The notes under the pieces: model-generated
Told to the model about the DNA's origin: nothing
Databases searched by the model: none
The model's input: only the letters and a program-made list of their open reading frames with translations
Position numbers and translations under genes: made by a program
DNA from: an uncultured Flavobacteriaceae bacterium
GTDB lineage: Bacteria; Bacteroidota; Bacteroidia; Flavobacteriales; Flavobacteriaceae
Length of the DNA: 19,739 bases
Direction of reading: 5' to 3'
Assembly (NCBI GenBank): GCA_945788155.1
Contig: CALZKX010000290.1
Location: 1 to 19,739 of the forward strand
Shown here: in pieces, positions 1-7,961 of the stretch
How positions within the stretch are numbered: position 1 is the first letter of the stretch
Layout of the letters: each line of letters begins with the position of its first letter

Positions 1-1913
1 CTTTTGGAACCAATACATCATCTTTAATTGATTCGATTTTAAAAGCAAATGACAAAGGAAAAATCAAGATAAAAAAGATTGAAGATAACACGGCAGCCGA
101 TGTAGAAATATTAGTGCACTTGCCTTCTGGAATTTCGCCAGATAAAACCATCGATGCCTTATATGCCTTTACAAACTGTGAGACATCCATTTCACCTTTA
201 GGCTGTGTTATTGAAGATAATAAACCATTTTTTGTAGGTGTTTCCGAAATGTTGCGACGCTCAACCGACAATACAGTTCAGCTTCTTAAACAAGAACTAG
301 AGGTAAGGCTTGGAGAATTTGAAGAGCAATGGCATTTTGCCTCTTTGGAGCGTATTTTTATTGAAAATAGAATCTATCGTGACATTGAAGAAGAGGAAAC
401 TTGGGAAGGCGTTATACAAGCAATAGACAAAGGACTTAAACCACATATAAAACACCTAAAAAGGAAAGTTACAGATGACGATATAGCGCGATTAACAGAA
501 ATTAGAATCAAGCGTATTTCTAAATTTGATATAGATAAGGCACAACAAAAAATTGATGCCCTTGAAGCTCAAATTGCTGAAGTAAAACATCATCTAGCAA
601 ACTTAATTAATTATGCTATTGCATATTTTACTAGATTAAAAAAAGACTATGGTAAAGGAAGAGAACGTCAAACCGAAATCCGTATTTTTGATGATGTCGA
701 TGCCACTAAAGTGATTATTAGAAACACTAAACTTTATGTAAATAGGGACGAAGGTTTTATTGGTACATCCTTACGTCGTGACGAATATGTTTGCGATTGT
801 AGTGATATAGATGATATTATTGTATTTACAAAAGAAGGTAAAATGATGATTACCAAAGTAGATACCAAAACCTTTATTGGTAAAAACATTATACATGCTG
901 CGGTGTTTAAGAAAAAGGATAAACGTACCGTTTACAATATGATTTATCGTGACGGTAAAGGTGGCACATCGTACATCAAACGCTTTGCAGTGACCTCTAT
1001 TACTAGAGATAAAGAGTACGATCTTACAAATGGTAATAGCAATTCGATGGTACATTATTTCTCTGCAAATCCAAATGGTGAAGCCGAAGTAGTAACAGTT
1101 ATGCTACGTCAGGCAGGGAGTATTAAGAAGCTAAAGTGGGATCTTAATTTTGCAAATATTATTATTAAAGGACGCGCTTCCAAAGGAAATCTAGTCACAA
1201 AACATACAATAAAACGTATTGAGCTAAAAGAAAAAGGCGTAAGCACTTTAAAGCCTCGCAAAATATGGTTTGACGATACTGTAAAGCGTTTAAATGTTGA
1301 TGGCAGAGGCGAACTTGTTGGTGAATTTAGAGGCGAAGATAGAATACTTATAATTACGCAATCTGGATTAATAAAAACGATTATTCCAGAAATTACTGCG
1401 AGATTTGATTCCGATATGATTGTGATGGAGAAATGGATTCCTAAAAAACCAATTTCTGCAATTTACTATGATGGCGATAAAGAACGATATTATGTAAAAC
1501 GATTTTTGATAGAAAACGAAAATAAAATTGAAAGTTTTATTACAGACAATGAAAAATCTCAATTAGAAATAATCTCTACCGATTGGAGACCAATGGCTGA
1601 GGTAATATTTGCAAAAGAAAGAGGAAAAGACAGAAAGGACAACCTAGAAATAAATCTCGAAGAATTTATAGCAATAAAAGGCGTTAATGCTCTTGGAAAT
1701 CAGTTAACTAAAGACAAAGTTAATCAAATTAATTTACTAGACCCACTGCCTTATACAGCACCAAAGGAAGTACCTGCAGATGAGATAGAAGTGGTTGACG
1801 AAGAAGTTGTTGCTAGTGAAGATAAGGAAACCAAATCTATTGAAAATAAATCTACCAATGGTGAAGCAAAAGATCTAGATATTGATGATGAAGGGCAAAT
1901 TACGTTGTTTTAG
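1..1913 (+). CDS. parC: DNA topoisomerase IV subunit A, C-terminal part (5' end outside window)
   Basis: The reading frame is open to the left edge (first whole codon at position 3), so about 636 C-terminal residues are present and the N-terminal catalytic region with the active-site tyrosine lies outside. The product would be the DNA-cleaving subunit of topoisomerase IV, which unlinks daughter chromosomes together with ParE. The visible part starts in the tower/coiled-coil region (FGTNTSSLIDSIL, then ILVHLPSG and CETSISPLGCVI), runs through the long helices around RLKKDYGKGRERQTEI, and continues into repeated beta-blade segments of the C-terminal domain (for example DRILIITQSGLIKTI). No GyrA-box (QRRGGKG type) is seen, which favours ParC over GyrA. 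The tail is acidic and ends in DEGQITLF, as is usual for Bacteroidota ParC. An internal GTG at 114 is not a real start because homology continues upstream of it. Family call is firm; ParC versus GyrA rests on the missing GyrA-box and the tail. Confidence 0.9.
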   Translation, partial: FGTNTSSLIDSILKANDKGKIKIKKIEDNTAADVEILVHLPSGISPDKTIDALYAFTNCETSISPLGCVIEDNKPFFVGVSEMLRRSTDNTVQLLKQELEVRLGEFEEQWHFASLERIFIENRIYRDIEEEETWEGVIQAIDKGLKPHIKHLKRKVTDDDIARLTEIRIKRISKFDIDKAQQKIDALEAQIAEVKHHLANLINYAIAYFTRLKKDYGKGRERQTEIRIFDDVDATKVIIRNTKLYVNRDEGFIGTSLRRDEYVCDCSDIDDIIVFTKEGKMMITKVDTKTFIGKNIIHAAVFKKKDKRTVYNMIYRDGKGGTSYIKRFAVTSITRDKEYDLTNGNSNSMVHYFSANPNGEAEVVTVMLRQAGSIKKLKWDLNFANIIIKGRASKGNLVTKHTIKRIELKEKGVSTLKPRKIWFDDTVKRLNVDGRGELVGEFRGEDRILIITQSGLIKTIIPEITARFDSDMIVMEKWIPKKPISAIYYDGDKERYYVKRFLIENENKIESFITDNEKSQLEIISTDWRPMAEVIFAKERGKDRKDNLEINLEEFIAIKGVNALGNQLTKDKVNQINLLDPLPYTAPKEVPADEIEVVDEEVVASEDKETKSIENKSTNGEAKDLDIDDEGQITLF

Positions 1914-1996
1914 TAAGTACTTAGTTATATAAAAAAAACAGTTTTTACATGTTTTTAATTGGCATTGGTTATTTAACTTGGGTTCGACATAAGAAT

Positions 1997-2012
1997 TTAA
2001 TTAACTAATTAA
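1997..2012. repeat. Short AT-rich dyad behind parC
   Basis: TTAATTA and TAATTAA form a perfect 7-base inverted repeat around AC. It lies between the parC stop and the minus-strand hydrolase gene that converges on it. No T-run follows directly, so a terminator role is weak. AT-rich dyads of this size can occur by chance. Confidence 0.3.
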
Positions 2013-2017
2013 TAAGT

Positions 2018-2070
2018 GAATTCCTGCTTTGCAAACACTTCGGTCTGCACAAGTCACAGCAATGACAGAC
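2018..2070. repeat. Possible degenerate intergenic repeat between convergent genes
   Basis: The stretch begins GAATTCCTGCTTTGCA and ends CAGCAATGACAGAC. GTCTG (2043-2047) and CAGAC (2066-2070) are complementary. The wording 'TTCCTGCTTT...GCAATGACA' resembles the small intergenic palindromic repeats often scattered in Flavobacteriaceae genomes, here apparently degraded. That family resemblance is from memory and not tested; only one copy is visible in the window. It touches the end of the minus-strand hydrolase gene. Confidence 0.25.
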
Positions 2071-2711
2071 TAAACTAAGCTATTAATAATATCAACATTC
2101 ACAATATGCCTTCCGTCAAAAGGCATTACAGTAACATTTGTATCAAACAATTCATGAACTCTTTTGGTTTCCTGTTCCATACGTTCATCGTTTAAATATT
2201 CATCGTCTGTTCCATAAATTAAAGAAACTTTGCAATGACCTTGTAGAAATTTAAAATCGTCGGCTACTAATTCTTTTGGTATTCCACCAGAATGCAATAT
2301 CATTTGACTGCATTTTAATTGTCGCTTTGCAACATATCGCATGGCAACACTAACACCTTGAGAATAACCAAAAACAATAAGGTTGATATCGTCAGGAATT
2401 TGTTCAACATTAAAAACAGCATCAAAATAACGCATCACATTATCGGTTTCCTTGAGGGTGTTTTCTTTAGTCAACCATGAAGCACCAACGTGTTTAAAAG
2501 CAGGAGGAATGTAGTATTTACTCTGTGCTTGTGGTGCAATAATGTAATTATCTTCTGGATTTAAGTCTTTAAAATATTTAAGAAAGTAACGACTTAAATA
2601 ACTCATTCCATGACAAACAAACCATACATTCTTTGTGGCTTCAGTTAAGTTGTATAGAGTAGAATAACTATTGGTGATTTTATAAGATATTTCTTTTTCG
2701 GTTGAATTCAT
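2070..2711 (-). CDS. Alpha/beta hydrolase, esterase type
   Basis: A 213-residue cytoplasmic protein with no signal peptide, with the order of motifs expected for an alpha/beta hydrolase of the phospholipase/carboxylesterase group. The oxyanion-side motif CHGM is at 33-36, the nucleophile elbow GYSQG at 115-119 (Ser117), the likely acid in GTDDEY around Asp169/170, and the likely histidine in DGRH at His202. The substrate cannot be told from the sequence. It is transcribed divergently from the menI-menF pair with only 55 bases between the start codons, so the two may share a control region. MenH of the menaquinone pathway is also an alpha/beta hydrolase and no other MenH candidate is visible here, but MenH elbows usually read GxSxGG and this one reads GYSQGV. 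I therefore do not assign a gene symbol. Confidence 0.85.
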   Translation of the reverse strand: MNSTEKEISYKITNSYSTLYNLTEATKNVWFVCHGMSYLSRYFLKYFKDLNPEDNYIIAPQAQSKYYIPPAFKHVGASWLTKENTLKETDNVMRYFDAVFNVEQIPDDINLIVFGYSQGVSVAMRYVAKRQLKCSQMILHSGGIPKELVADDFKFLQGHCKVSLIYGTDDEYLNDERMEQETKRVHELFDTNVTVMPFDGRHIVNVDIINSLV

Positions 2712-2766
2712 TTTTGACTTCGGTTTTGTACATTTACAATCTAGAGATTAAAAGTAAACTTTTTAT

Positions 2767-3192
2767 ATGCAATTATCTAAACAAGATGTAATAGCACACG
2801 CAAATTCCATTTGCAAAAACACCTTAATGGAAACGTTGAATATTGAATTTATTGACTTTGGAGATGACTTCGTTGTGGCTAAAATGCCAGTAAATTCAAG
2901 TGTTTATCAACCAGATGGTGTGCTTCATGGTGGAGCAACCTTAGCTTTAGCTGAAACGACCGGAAGTTTTGCAGCTCACATGTTTTTAGATTTAAGTAAT
3001 GTTTTTGTGAGAGGCATTGAAATTTCTGCAAACCATATAAAAAGCGTAAAAAATGGTTATGTTTATGCAAAAGCATCCTTTATTCACAAAGGAAGAACGA
3101 CACAACTACTACAAGTAAAAATTACTGATGACAATGGTAATTTGATATCCTTGTGTAAATTAACAACTGTAGCAATACCAAAAGCTAAATAA
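2767..3192 (+). CDS. menI: Hotdog-fold thioesterase, probable 1,4-dihydroxy-2-naphthoyl-CoA hydrolase
   Basis: A 141-residue single hotdog domain, the usual length for the PaaI/YdiI family. The signature LHGGATLALAETTGS spans residues 53-67; Glu63 sits in the position of the catalytic glutamate of E. coli MenI/YdiI and the HGG is the usual active-site turn. MenI removes CoA from 1,4-dihydroxy-2-naphthoyl-CoA, the step between MenB and MenA. Position strongly supports this: the stop codon is only 4 bases before the menF start, so the two are very likely co-transcribed and perhaps translationally coupled. The alternative is a general PaaI-type acyl-CoA thioesterase, which sequence alone cannot exclude. 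The start is ATG with an A/T-rich leader and no Shine-Dalgarno. Confidence 0.85.
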   Translation: MQLSKQDVIAHANSICKNTLMETLNIEFIDFGDDFVVAKMPVNSSVYQPDGVLHGGATLALAETTGSFAAHMFLDLSNVFVRGIEISANHIKSVKNGYVYAKASFIHKGRTTQLLQVKITDDNGNLISLCKLTTVAIPKAK

Positions 3193-3196
3193 CTTG

Positions 3197-4324
3197 ATGA
3201 CTTTAAAGGATTTTTTCGGCTACATTTATGAGCATTACAACAAGAATCTTCCTTTCGTGGCTTATAGTTTACCTAACACTTTTGAGACAAAAGCATTACT
3301 CCAAAAAGATAAAACACTATATAAAATTGAGGATTATAACGAAACTGGTTTTGTGTTTGCGCCATTTGATATTAGAAAAGATGCTATTTTAATGCCTTAT
3401 AGTAAATCTAGAATGCTTTTAACTCTAGACGATGTAGAAGTCGTAAACGACAAAACCTTACCGTTTGATATCGATAACAATCAAGCACATCATATTCATT
3501 TAGTAGAGAAAGGAATAGAGTCAATCAATAAAGGAAAGCTTCAAAAAGTAGTGCTTTCCAGAAAAGAAATCTTGGATTTAGAAACACCCTTGAACCCATT
3601 AAAAGTATTTAAAACACTTTTAAATAATTACAACTCAGCTTTTGTGTATTGTTGGTATCATCCTAAAGTTGGTATGTGGTTAGGGGCAACTCCAGAGACA
3701 TTATTGAGTATAGAGCGTAATAGGTTTTCAACAATGGCTTTAGCAGGAACTCAAGATTATGCTGGAACGCTTGATGTAAACTGGAGTCCTAAAGAAATTG
3801 AAGAACAAAAAATGGTTTCTGATTATGTAGAAAAAGTATTGCAAGAGCACATTAAAAATATTGAAGTATCTGAAGTTCAAACTGTTAAAGCTGGAAGATT
3901 GTTGCACTTACGAACAGATATTTTGGGAGAATTGATAGATCATTCTAAAAGTATTCAAAAGCTTATTTTAAAATTGCATCCAACACCTGCAGTTTGTGGT
4001 TTACCTAAAATTGATGCAATGCAGTTTATTTTAGATAACGAACATTACAACCGTGAGTTTTATTCAGGCTTTTTAGGAGAATTGAATAAAGAAACAAAAG
4101 TGCAACCACGTTCAGGAAAACGAAACATTGAGAATACTGCATATACTTTTAATAAGCGTTCTACCAATTTGTTTGTTAATTTAAGGTGTATGCAGTTGCA
4201 AGACACCAAAGCTATTTTATATGTTGGTGGTGGCATTACTAAAGATTCCAACCCTGAAAACGAGTGGCTAGAGACTGTTAATAAAACCAACACAATTAAA
4301 AGCGTTATAACTACATCTACTTAA
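3197..4324 (+). CDS. menF: Isochorismate synthase
   Basis: A chorismate-binding-family enzyme of 375 residues that isomerises chorismate to isochorismate, the first committed step to menaquinone. Seen in order: QKVVLSRK (about 116-123, with the lysine expected to activate water), LGATPETLL (162-170), ALAGTQ (181-186), EEQKMVSDYV (202-211), LHLRTDILGEL (236-246), LHPTPAVCGLPK (260-271) and YVGGGITKDSNPENEW (342-357, with the Mg-binding glutamates). It is shorter than E. coli MenF at its N-terminus but the catalytic domain is complete. A TTG directly precedes the ATG at 3197; I take the ATG as the start because it leaves a normal 4-base gap after menI. The related activities (salicylate synthase, entC type) are less likely because menD follows. 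Confidence 0.93.
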   Translation: MTLKDFFGYIYEHYNKNLPFVAYSLPNTFETKALLQKDKTLYKIEDYNETGFVFAPFDIRKDAILMPYSKSRMLLTLDDVEVVNDKTLPFDIDNNQAHHIHLVEKGIESINKGKLQKVVLSRKEILDLETPLNPLKVFKTLLNNYNSAFVYCWYHPKVGMWLGATPETLLSIERNRFSTMALAGTQDYAGTLDVNWSPKEIEEQKMVSDYVEKVLQEHIKNIEVSEVQTVKAGRLLHLRTDILGELIDHSKSIQKLILKLHPTPAVCGLPKIDAMQFILDNEHYNREFYSGFLGELNKETKVQPRSGKRNIENTAYTFNKRSTNLFVNLRCMQLQDTKAILYVGGGITKDSNPENEWLETVNKTNTIKSVITTST

Positions 4325-4386
4325 AAATTGAACAACTTATTTTTTACTCAATTGTAAAAACAGGTATTGATTTTTGTTTGTAAAAT

Positions 4387-4399
4387 GCCCATTATGGGC
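4387..4399. repeat. Small G/C-rich hairpin between menF and menD
   Basis: GCCCA and TGGGC pair perfectly around a 3-base TTA loop. It is the most G/C-rich patch in this intergenic region. A run of only three T follows, so it is at best a weak terminator for menI-menF; it could instead be a protein site upstream of the menD promoter. Confidence 0.35.
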
Positions 4400-4422
4400 T
4401 TTCATAAATGACCTATTATAGA

Positions 4423-4430
4423 TAACTTTG
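4423..4430 (+). promoter_or_regulatory. Probable -7 box for menD
   Basis: TAACTTTG matches the Bacteroidota -7 consensus TAnnTTTG exactly. Only 8 bases separate it from the menD ATG, so the transcript would have almost no leader. No TTG is seen at the usual -33 spacing, which lowers confidence. Confidence 0.5.
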
Positions 4431-4438
4431 TGTATTAA

Positions 4439-6091
4439 ATGAAACTACCAAAAATTCCTTTAGCACAATCCATCATTCAGCTTTGCAAAGTTAAAGGCGT
4501 AAAACATGTTGTTTTATCTCCAGGTAGTAGAAATGCACCTTTAACTATTGGTTTCTCGAATCATGAATATTTTACCTGTTATAGTATTGTTGACGAACGT
4601 TGCGCTGCTTTTTTTGCTTTGGGAATAGCGCAACAATTGCAAGAACCAGTTGCTGTGGTATGTACTTCAGGGAGTGCATTGTTAAACTATTATCCAGCAA
4701 TCGCTGAAGCATATTACAGTCATATTCCTTTAATAATAATTTCGGCAGATAGACCAGAGCATTTAATTAATATTGGTGATGGACAAACCATAAATCAAAA
4801 AGGTGTGTATCATAACCATATTTTGTACGAAGCTAATCTAAGTGAGGCTATGGATGAATTTAATACAAACAAAATTAATAACGCCATAAACTCGGCCATT
4901 GTAAATAAAGGCCCTGTACATATTAATGCACCTTTTAATGAACCGTTGTATGATATGGTCAATGAGTTTTCAGTAACTGCTGAAGTTATTCCAATAAACT
5001 CAGTTGTTTCTCATGAAGATTTTTCTACTTATATCAATATGTGGAGCAAGGCATCAAAAAAAATGATTTTAGTAGGTGTTAATGCACCAAACTCAATAGA
5101 CAAAAAGATTTTGCAATTTTTAGCAAATGATGATAGTGTTGTTGTATTTACCGAAACAACATCCAATCTGTATCACGATCAATTTTTTCCAAGCATTGAT
5201 AAGGTAATAGCACCTCTTGAAGAAAAGGAATTTAAAGACTTACAACCAGAAATATTGTTGACCTTTGGTGGTATGATAGTGTCAAAAAAAGTTAAAGCTT
5301 TTCTTAGAAAACACCAACCAAAGCATCATTGGCATGTCGATGAAAAGAATGCAAACGATACATTTTTTAGTTTAAGCAAACACTTTAAATATCCTGTAAA
5401 TCAATTTTTTAAAGAGTTTTTAAAAAAGAAAACACTTACCAAAAGTAGTTACAAGCCTTATTGGAGCAACATTAAGATTCATAGACAATTGGCACATGAA
5501 AAGTATCTTGAAAACTGTGAGTATTCCGATTTAAAAGTATTTGATAAAATACTACAATCCCTTCCAAATAATGCCATTGTACACTCTGGAAATAGCTCAG
5601 CAATAAGGTATATGCAACTTTTTGACATTAACAAAAGTTTGCAGGTCTATTGCAATAGAGGCACCAGTGGTATAGATGGTAGCACTTCTACAGCTATAGG
5701 AGCTTCGGTGGCTTCTAAAAGCCAGACTGTTTTAATTACTGGAGACCTCAGTTTCTTATACGATAGTAATGCCTTATGGAATAATTACATACCAAATAAT
5801 TTTAGGATCATTCTCATAAATAATGGAGGAGGAGGTATTTTTAGAATCCTTCCAGGACATAAAAACACCAAGAATTTCGATACGTATTTTGAAACCAAAC
5901 ACAATCTAACTGCAAAGCAACTTTGCGATATGTATCATATAGCTTATCAAGAGGCAAATAGTATATCTAATCTTGAAGATAAACTCCAAAATTTTTATGC
6001 AGAAGGAAATTTACCAAAACTTCTGGAAATTTTTACGCCCAGAAAAAATAATGACCAAATGTTATTGAATTATTTTAAAGCAATAGAATAA
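4439..6091 (+). CDS. menD: 2-succinyl-5-enolpyruvyl-6-hydroxy-3-cyclohexene-1-carboxylate synthase
   Basis: A thiamine-diphosphate enzyme of 550 residues that joins isochorismate to the succinyl-semialdehyde unit derived from 2-oxoglutarate (SEPHCHC synthase). The N-terminal Pyr domain shows LSPGSRNAP (26-34) and VDERCAAFFALG (51-62), where Glu53 is the cofactor-activating glutamate. CTSGSALLNYYPA and ISADRPEHL follow, the latter typical of MenD. The C-terminal PP domain has the GDLSFLYD motif from residue 435 and NNGGGGIF about 25 residues later, which together bind Mg and the diphosphate. Length and motif order match the family. It follows menF by 114 bases that hold its own apparent promoter, so menI-menF and menD may be separate or only partly joined transcripts. 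Confidence 0.97.
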   Translation: MKLPKIPLAQSIIQLCKVKGVKHVVLSPGSRNAPLTIGFSNHEYFTCYSIVDERCAAFFALGIAQQLQEPVAVVCTSGSALLNYYPAIAEAYYSHIPLIIISADRPEHLINIGDGQTINQKGVYHNHILYEANLSEAMDEFNTNKINNAINSAIVNKGPVHINAPFNEPLYDMVNEFSVTAEVIPINSVVSHEDFSTYINMWSKASKKMILVGVNAPNSIDKKILQFLANDDSVVVFTETTSNLYHDQFFPSIDKVIAPLEEKEFKDLQPEILLTFGGMIVSKKVKAFLRKHQPKHHWHVDEKNANDTFFSLSKHFKYPVNQFFKEFLKKKTLTKSSYKPYWSNIKIHRQLAHEKYLENCEYSDLKVFDKILQSLPNNAIVHSGNSSAIRYMQLFDINKSLQVYCNRGTSGIDGSTSTAIGASVASKSQTVLITGDLSFLYDSNALWNNYIPNNFRIILINNGGGGIFRILPGHKNTKNFDTYFETKHNLTAKQLCDMYHIAYQEANSISNLEDKLQNFYAEGNLPKLLEIFTPRKNNDQMLLNYFKAIE

Positions 6092-6166
6092 TTTGTAGTG
6101 ACTTTTTTCGTGCCTTAGTGTCTCATTGGTAGTTAGTATAATTAATCTTAATAAAACAACGTAATT

Positions 6167-6505
6167 ATGAGTAAAAGAGACAAGCTTATTGCAAAGTATG
6201 CTACAGATTTAAAAGACAAATGTGGGATGAAACCAGATATGGATTTATTAACCAAAGTAACCATTGGTTGTGGACCTTCTATTTACAATGCAGATGCTGC
6301 AACAGTATCTGGATCTGATGCTTCAGAGCTAGCAACAGTTAAAAATAACTTCTTGATTAAAAAACTAGGGCTTAAGGATGGAGCAGATTTAGAAAAAGCC
6401 ATAGATAAAGCTATGGACACCTATGGACGTTCAAACAGAAACAAATATAGAGCAGTAGTTTACTATATGTTAACAAAACATTTTGGTAAAGAATCTACTT
6501 ATTAA
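6167..6505 (+). CDS. DUF2853 family protein
   Basis: A 112-residue soluble protein without signal peptide or membrane segment. The sequence (KYATDLKDKCGMKPD near the start, YGRSNRNKYRAVVYYMLTKHF near the end) fits the small helical DUF2853 family, whose function is unknown. It is highly charged and rich in lysine. The start is ATG with an A-rich leader. It lies 75 bases after menD on the same strand and is followed by a strong terminator, so it may be the last gene of the menD transcript. Nothing links it to menaquinone beyond position. Confidence 0.85.
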   Translation: MSKRDKLIAKYATDLKDKCGMKPDMDLLTKVTIGCGPSIYNADAATVSGSDASELATVKNNFLIKKLGLKDGADLEKAIDKAMDTYGRSNRNKYRAVVYYMLTKHFGKESTY

Positions 6506-6544
6506 AGAGAAATAAACTTATTATTTATGAGTTTAACCATCATT

Positions 6545-6579
6545 AAAAGGCGTCACAATTAGTTGTGGCGCTTTTTTTA
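6545..6579 (+). terminator. Intrinsic terminator after DUF2853
   Basis: The core stem GCGTCACAA (6550-6558) pairs with TTGTGGCGC (6563-6571) around loop TTAG with one G-T pair. The stem can extend through A-T pairs on the flanks, and a run of seven T follows. The matching A-run upstream means it could also work on the other strand, although no minus-strand gene ends here. It separates menD-DUF2853 from cvfB. Confidence 0.88.
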
Positions 6580-6597
6580 TTCTGCTTGTAATATGCT

Positions 6598-6605
6598 TAC
6601 ATTTG
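6598..6605 (+). promoter_or_regulatory. Probable -7 box for the cvfB-like gene
   Basis: TACATTTG matches TAnnTTTG and lies just after the terminator. Only 4 bases separate it from the ATG at 6610, so transcription would begin at or next to the start codon. No -33 TTG is seen at the usual spacing (a TTG at 6586-6588 is too close). Confidence 0.45.
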
Positions 6606-6609
6606 CACC

Positions 6610-7446
6610 ATGATACACATTGGAGAATACAATATATTAGAAATACTTAGAGAAAATGTACCAGGATTGTTTTTGAGCGATGATGAAGGCAATGAAATAC
6701 TTTTGCCAAATAGGTATGTTCCAAAAGAGTTTAAAATATGGGATAAACTCGAAGTATTTGTGTATTTAGATAATGATGAACGTTTGGTTGCTGTTACCGA
6801 TAGACCCTATATTACAAAAGGTGACTTTGCGCTTTTGCGTTGTAACGATGTTACTAATCATGGTGCTTTTTTGGATTGGGGAATGGTAAAAGAGTTATTC
6901 TGTCCTTTTAAAGAACAAGCCTTTAAAATGAAAAAAGGCGGTTGGTATTTGGTGCATTGTTATTTAGACGAAGAAACCAATAGGTTAGTGGCTTCAAGCA
7001 AGACAAACCATTTTTTGGATAATAAGGAATTGACAGTTAATCAATTTGATGAGGTAGATATTATAGTATCTCACCCTTCAGAAATTGGCATGAATGTTAT
7101 CGTTAATAAAAAACATCTCGGACTAATTTTTAATGACGACATTTTTAAAGATTTGAGCGTTGGCGATAAATTAAAAGGAATCGTAAAAAAAATACGCCCT
7201 GATAACAAATTGGATATTTCATTGGGACAAATAGGTTACCGAAATATTGAACCAAATGCTGAGGCGATTTTAAATGAGCTAGAAGATAATAGTGGCTACT
7301 TACAACTAACCGATAAATCGTCTCCAGAGCATATAAAAGAAGCATTGCAAATGAGCAAAAAAAGCTTTAAAAAAGCCATTGGGTCACTGTACAAACAACG
7401 ACTTATTATTATTGAAGATGATGGAATAAGATTAACTAAAAATTAA
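6610..7446 (+). CDS. cvfB: CvfB/YitL-like S1 RNA-binding protein
   Basis: A 278-residue protein with the layout of the CvfB family: several S1-like OB-fold segments in the N-terminal two thirds, then a small winged-helix segment. Visible pieces are GEYNILEILRENVPGLFLSD with LLPNRYVP (first OB fold, about 4-60), GAFLDWGMVKELFCPF (second S1 unit, about residue 80-100), VGDKLKGIVKKIRPDNKLDISL (third, about 180-205), and from about 220 NELEDNSGYLQLTDKSSPEHIKEALQMSKKSFKKAIGSLYKQ, the winged helix. In Staphylococcus CvfB binds RNA and affects virulence-gene expression; the role in flavobacteria is not known. It has its own likely promoter. Its stop codon directly abuts the stop of the opposite-strand gene. 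The family is fairly sure, the symbol is by similarity only. Confidence 0.85.
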   Translation: MIHIGEYNILEILRENVPGLFLSDDEGNEILLPNRYVPKEFKIWDKLEVFVYLDNDERLVAVTDRPYITKGDFALLRCNDVTNHGAFLDWGMVKELFCPFKEQAFKMKKGGWYLVHCYLDEETNRLVASSKTNHFLDNKELTVNQFDEVDIIVSHPSEIGMNVIVNKKHLGLIFNDDIFKDLSVGDKLKGIVKKIRPDNKLDISLGQIGYRNIEPNAEAILNELEDNSGYLQLTDKSSPEHIKEALQMSKKSFKKAIGSLYKQRLIIIEDDGIRLTKN

Positions 7447-7860
7447 CTAGCCGTTTTTTTCAACTTCTTTTTTAACCCAATTAATTGCAGAATCGAGATT
7501 ATTAAAGAACTTTCCTTTAAACTTTAAAAGACGTTTTTCCAATTCAAAATTTTTCATCGAAATATCAGTATATGCCACTACAGAATTGGCGACTACAGAA
7601 TTGAACCTACTAGATATAGGAACTAACTCAAACAAATTAACCGAATAAGGAAATAACCTATGGCTAACAATACCAAAAGGTTTGTTGGAGCCATAGAAAT
7701 CCATGCATAAATCAAAAATTTCGGTAAATTCCTTTTTACCTACAATCATTCCTTCAAAAATTTCAGTTATAAGGTAGTCTTTAAAAAAAAACAGAACACC
7801 AAATTTTGTTTCAACTATTGAAATAGCATCGCTAGACAAAGCAGATTCTTTGATAGTCAT
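7447..7860 (-). CDS. Conserved-looking protein of unknown function (possible STAS-like fold)
   Basis: A 137-residue cytoplasmic protein. It has no signal peptide and no membrane segment. The alternation of short beta strands and helices (FGVLFFFKDYLITEIFEG, then KPFGIVSHRL, then NSVVAYT, and a C-terminal helix SAINWVKKEVEK) recalls the STAS/SpoIIAA-like proteins common in Bacteroidota, but I see no diagnostic phosphorylatable-serine motif and do not assign a function. It reads toward cvfB, with the two stop codons back to back, and is divergent from menB with 101 bases between starts. The start ATG at 7858-7860 is preceded by an A/T-rich leader. Confidence 0.75.
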   Translation of the reverse strand: MTIKESALSSDAISIVETKFGVLFFFKDYLITEIFEGMIVGKKEFTEIFDLCMDFYGSNKPFGIVSHRLFPYSVNLFELVPISSRFNSVVANSVVAYTDISMKNFELEKRLLKFKGKFFNNLDSAINWVKKEVEKNG

Positions 7861-7903
7861 TAAGAGGGATTTAAAATGTTCATTTAAAGTTAAGAAAAAA
7901 AAG

Positions 7904-7925
7904 ATAGCTTATTCAATAAAGCTAT
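7904..7925. repeat. Inverted repeat in the menB upstream region
   Basis: ATAGCTT (7904-7910) and AAGCTAT (7919-7925) are perfect inverted arms around an 8-base loop. The site is about 10 bases upstream of a TATTTTTA sequence (7935-7942), one base off the -7 consensus, and lies between the divergent unknown gene and menB. It could be an operator for either gene or a chance AT-rich dyad. Confidence 0.35.
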
Positions 7926-7961
7926 TTTAATATGTATTTTTACACCAAATAACTTAAACTA

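Noticed and set aside
771..1055. A 94-codon minus-strand open frame opposite parC
   Set aside because: It lies wholly inside the conserved topoisomerase coding sequence and its translation is low-complexity Ile/Phe/Thr-rich, as expected for an antisense shadow.
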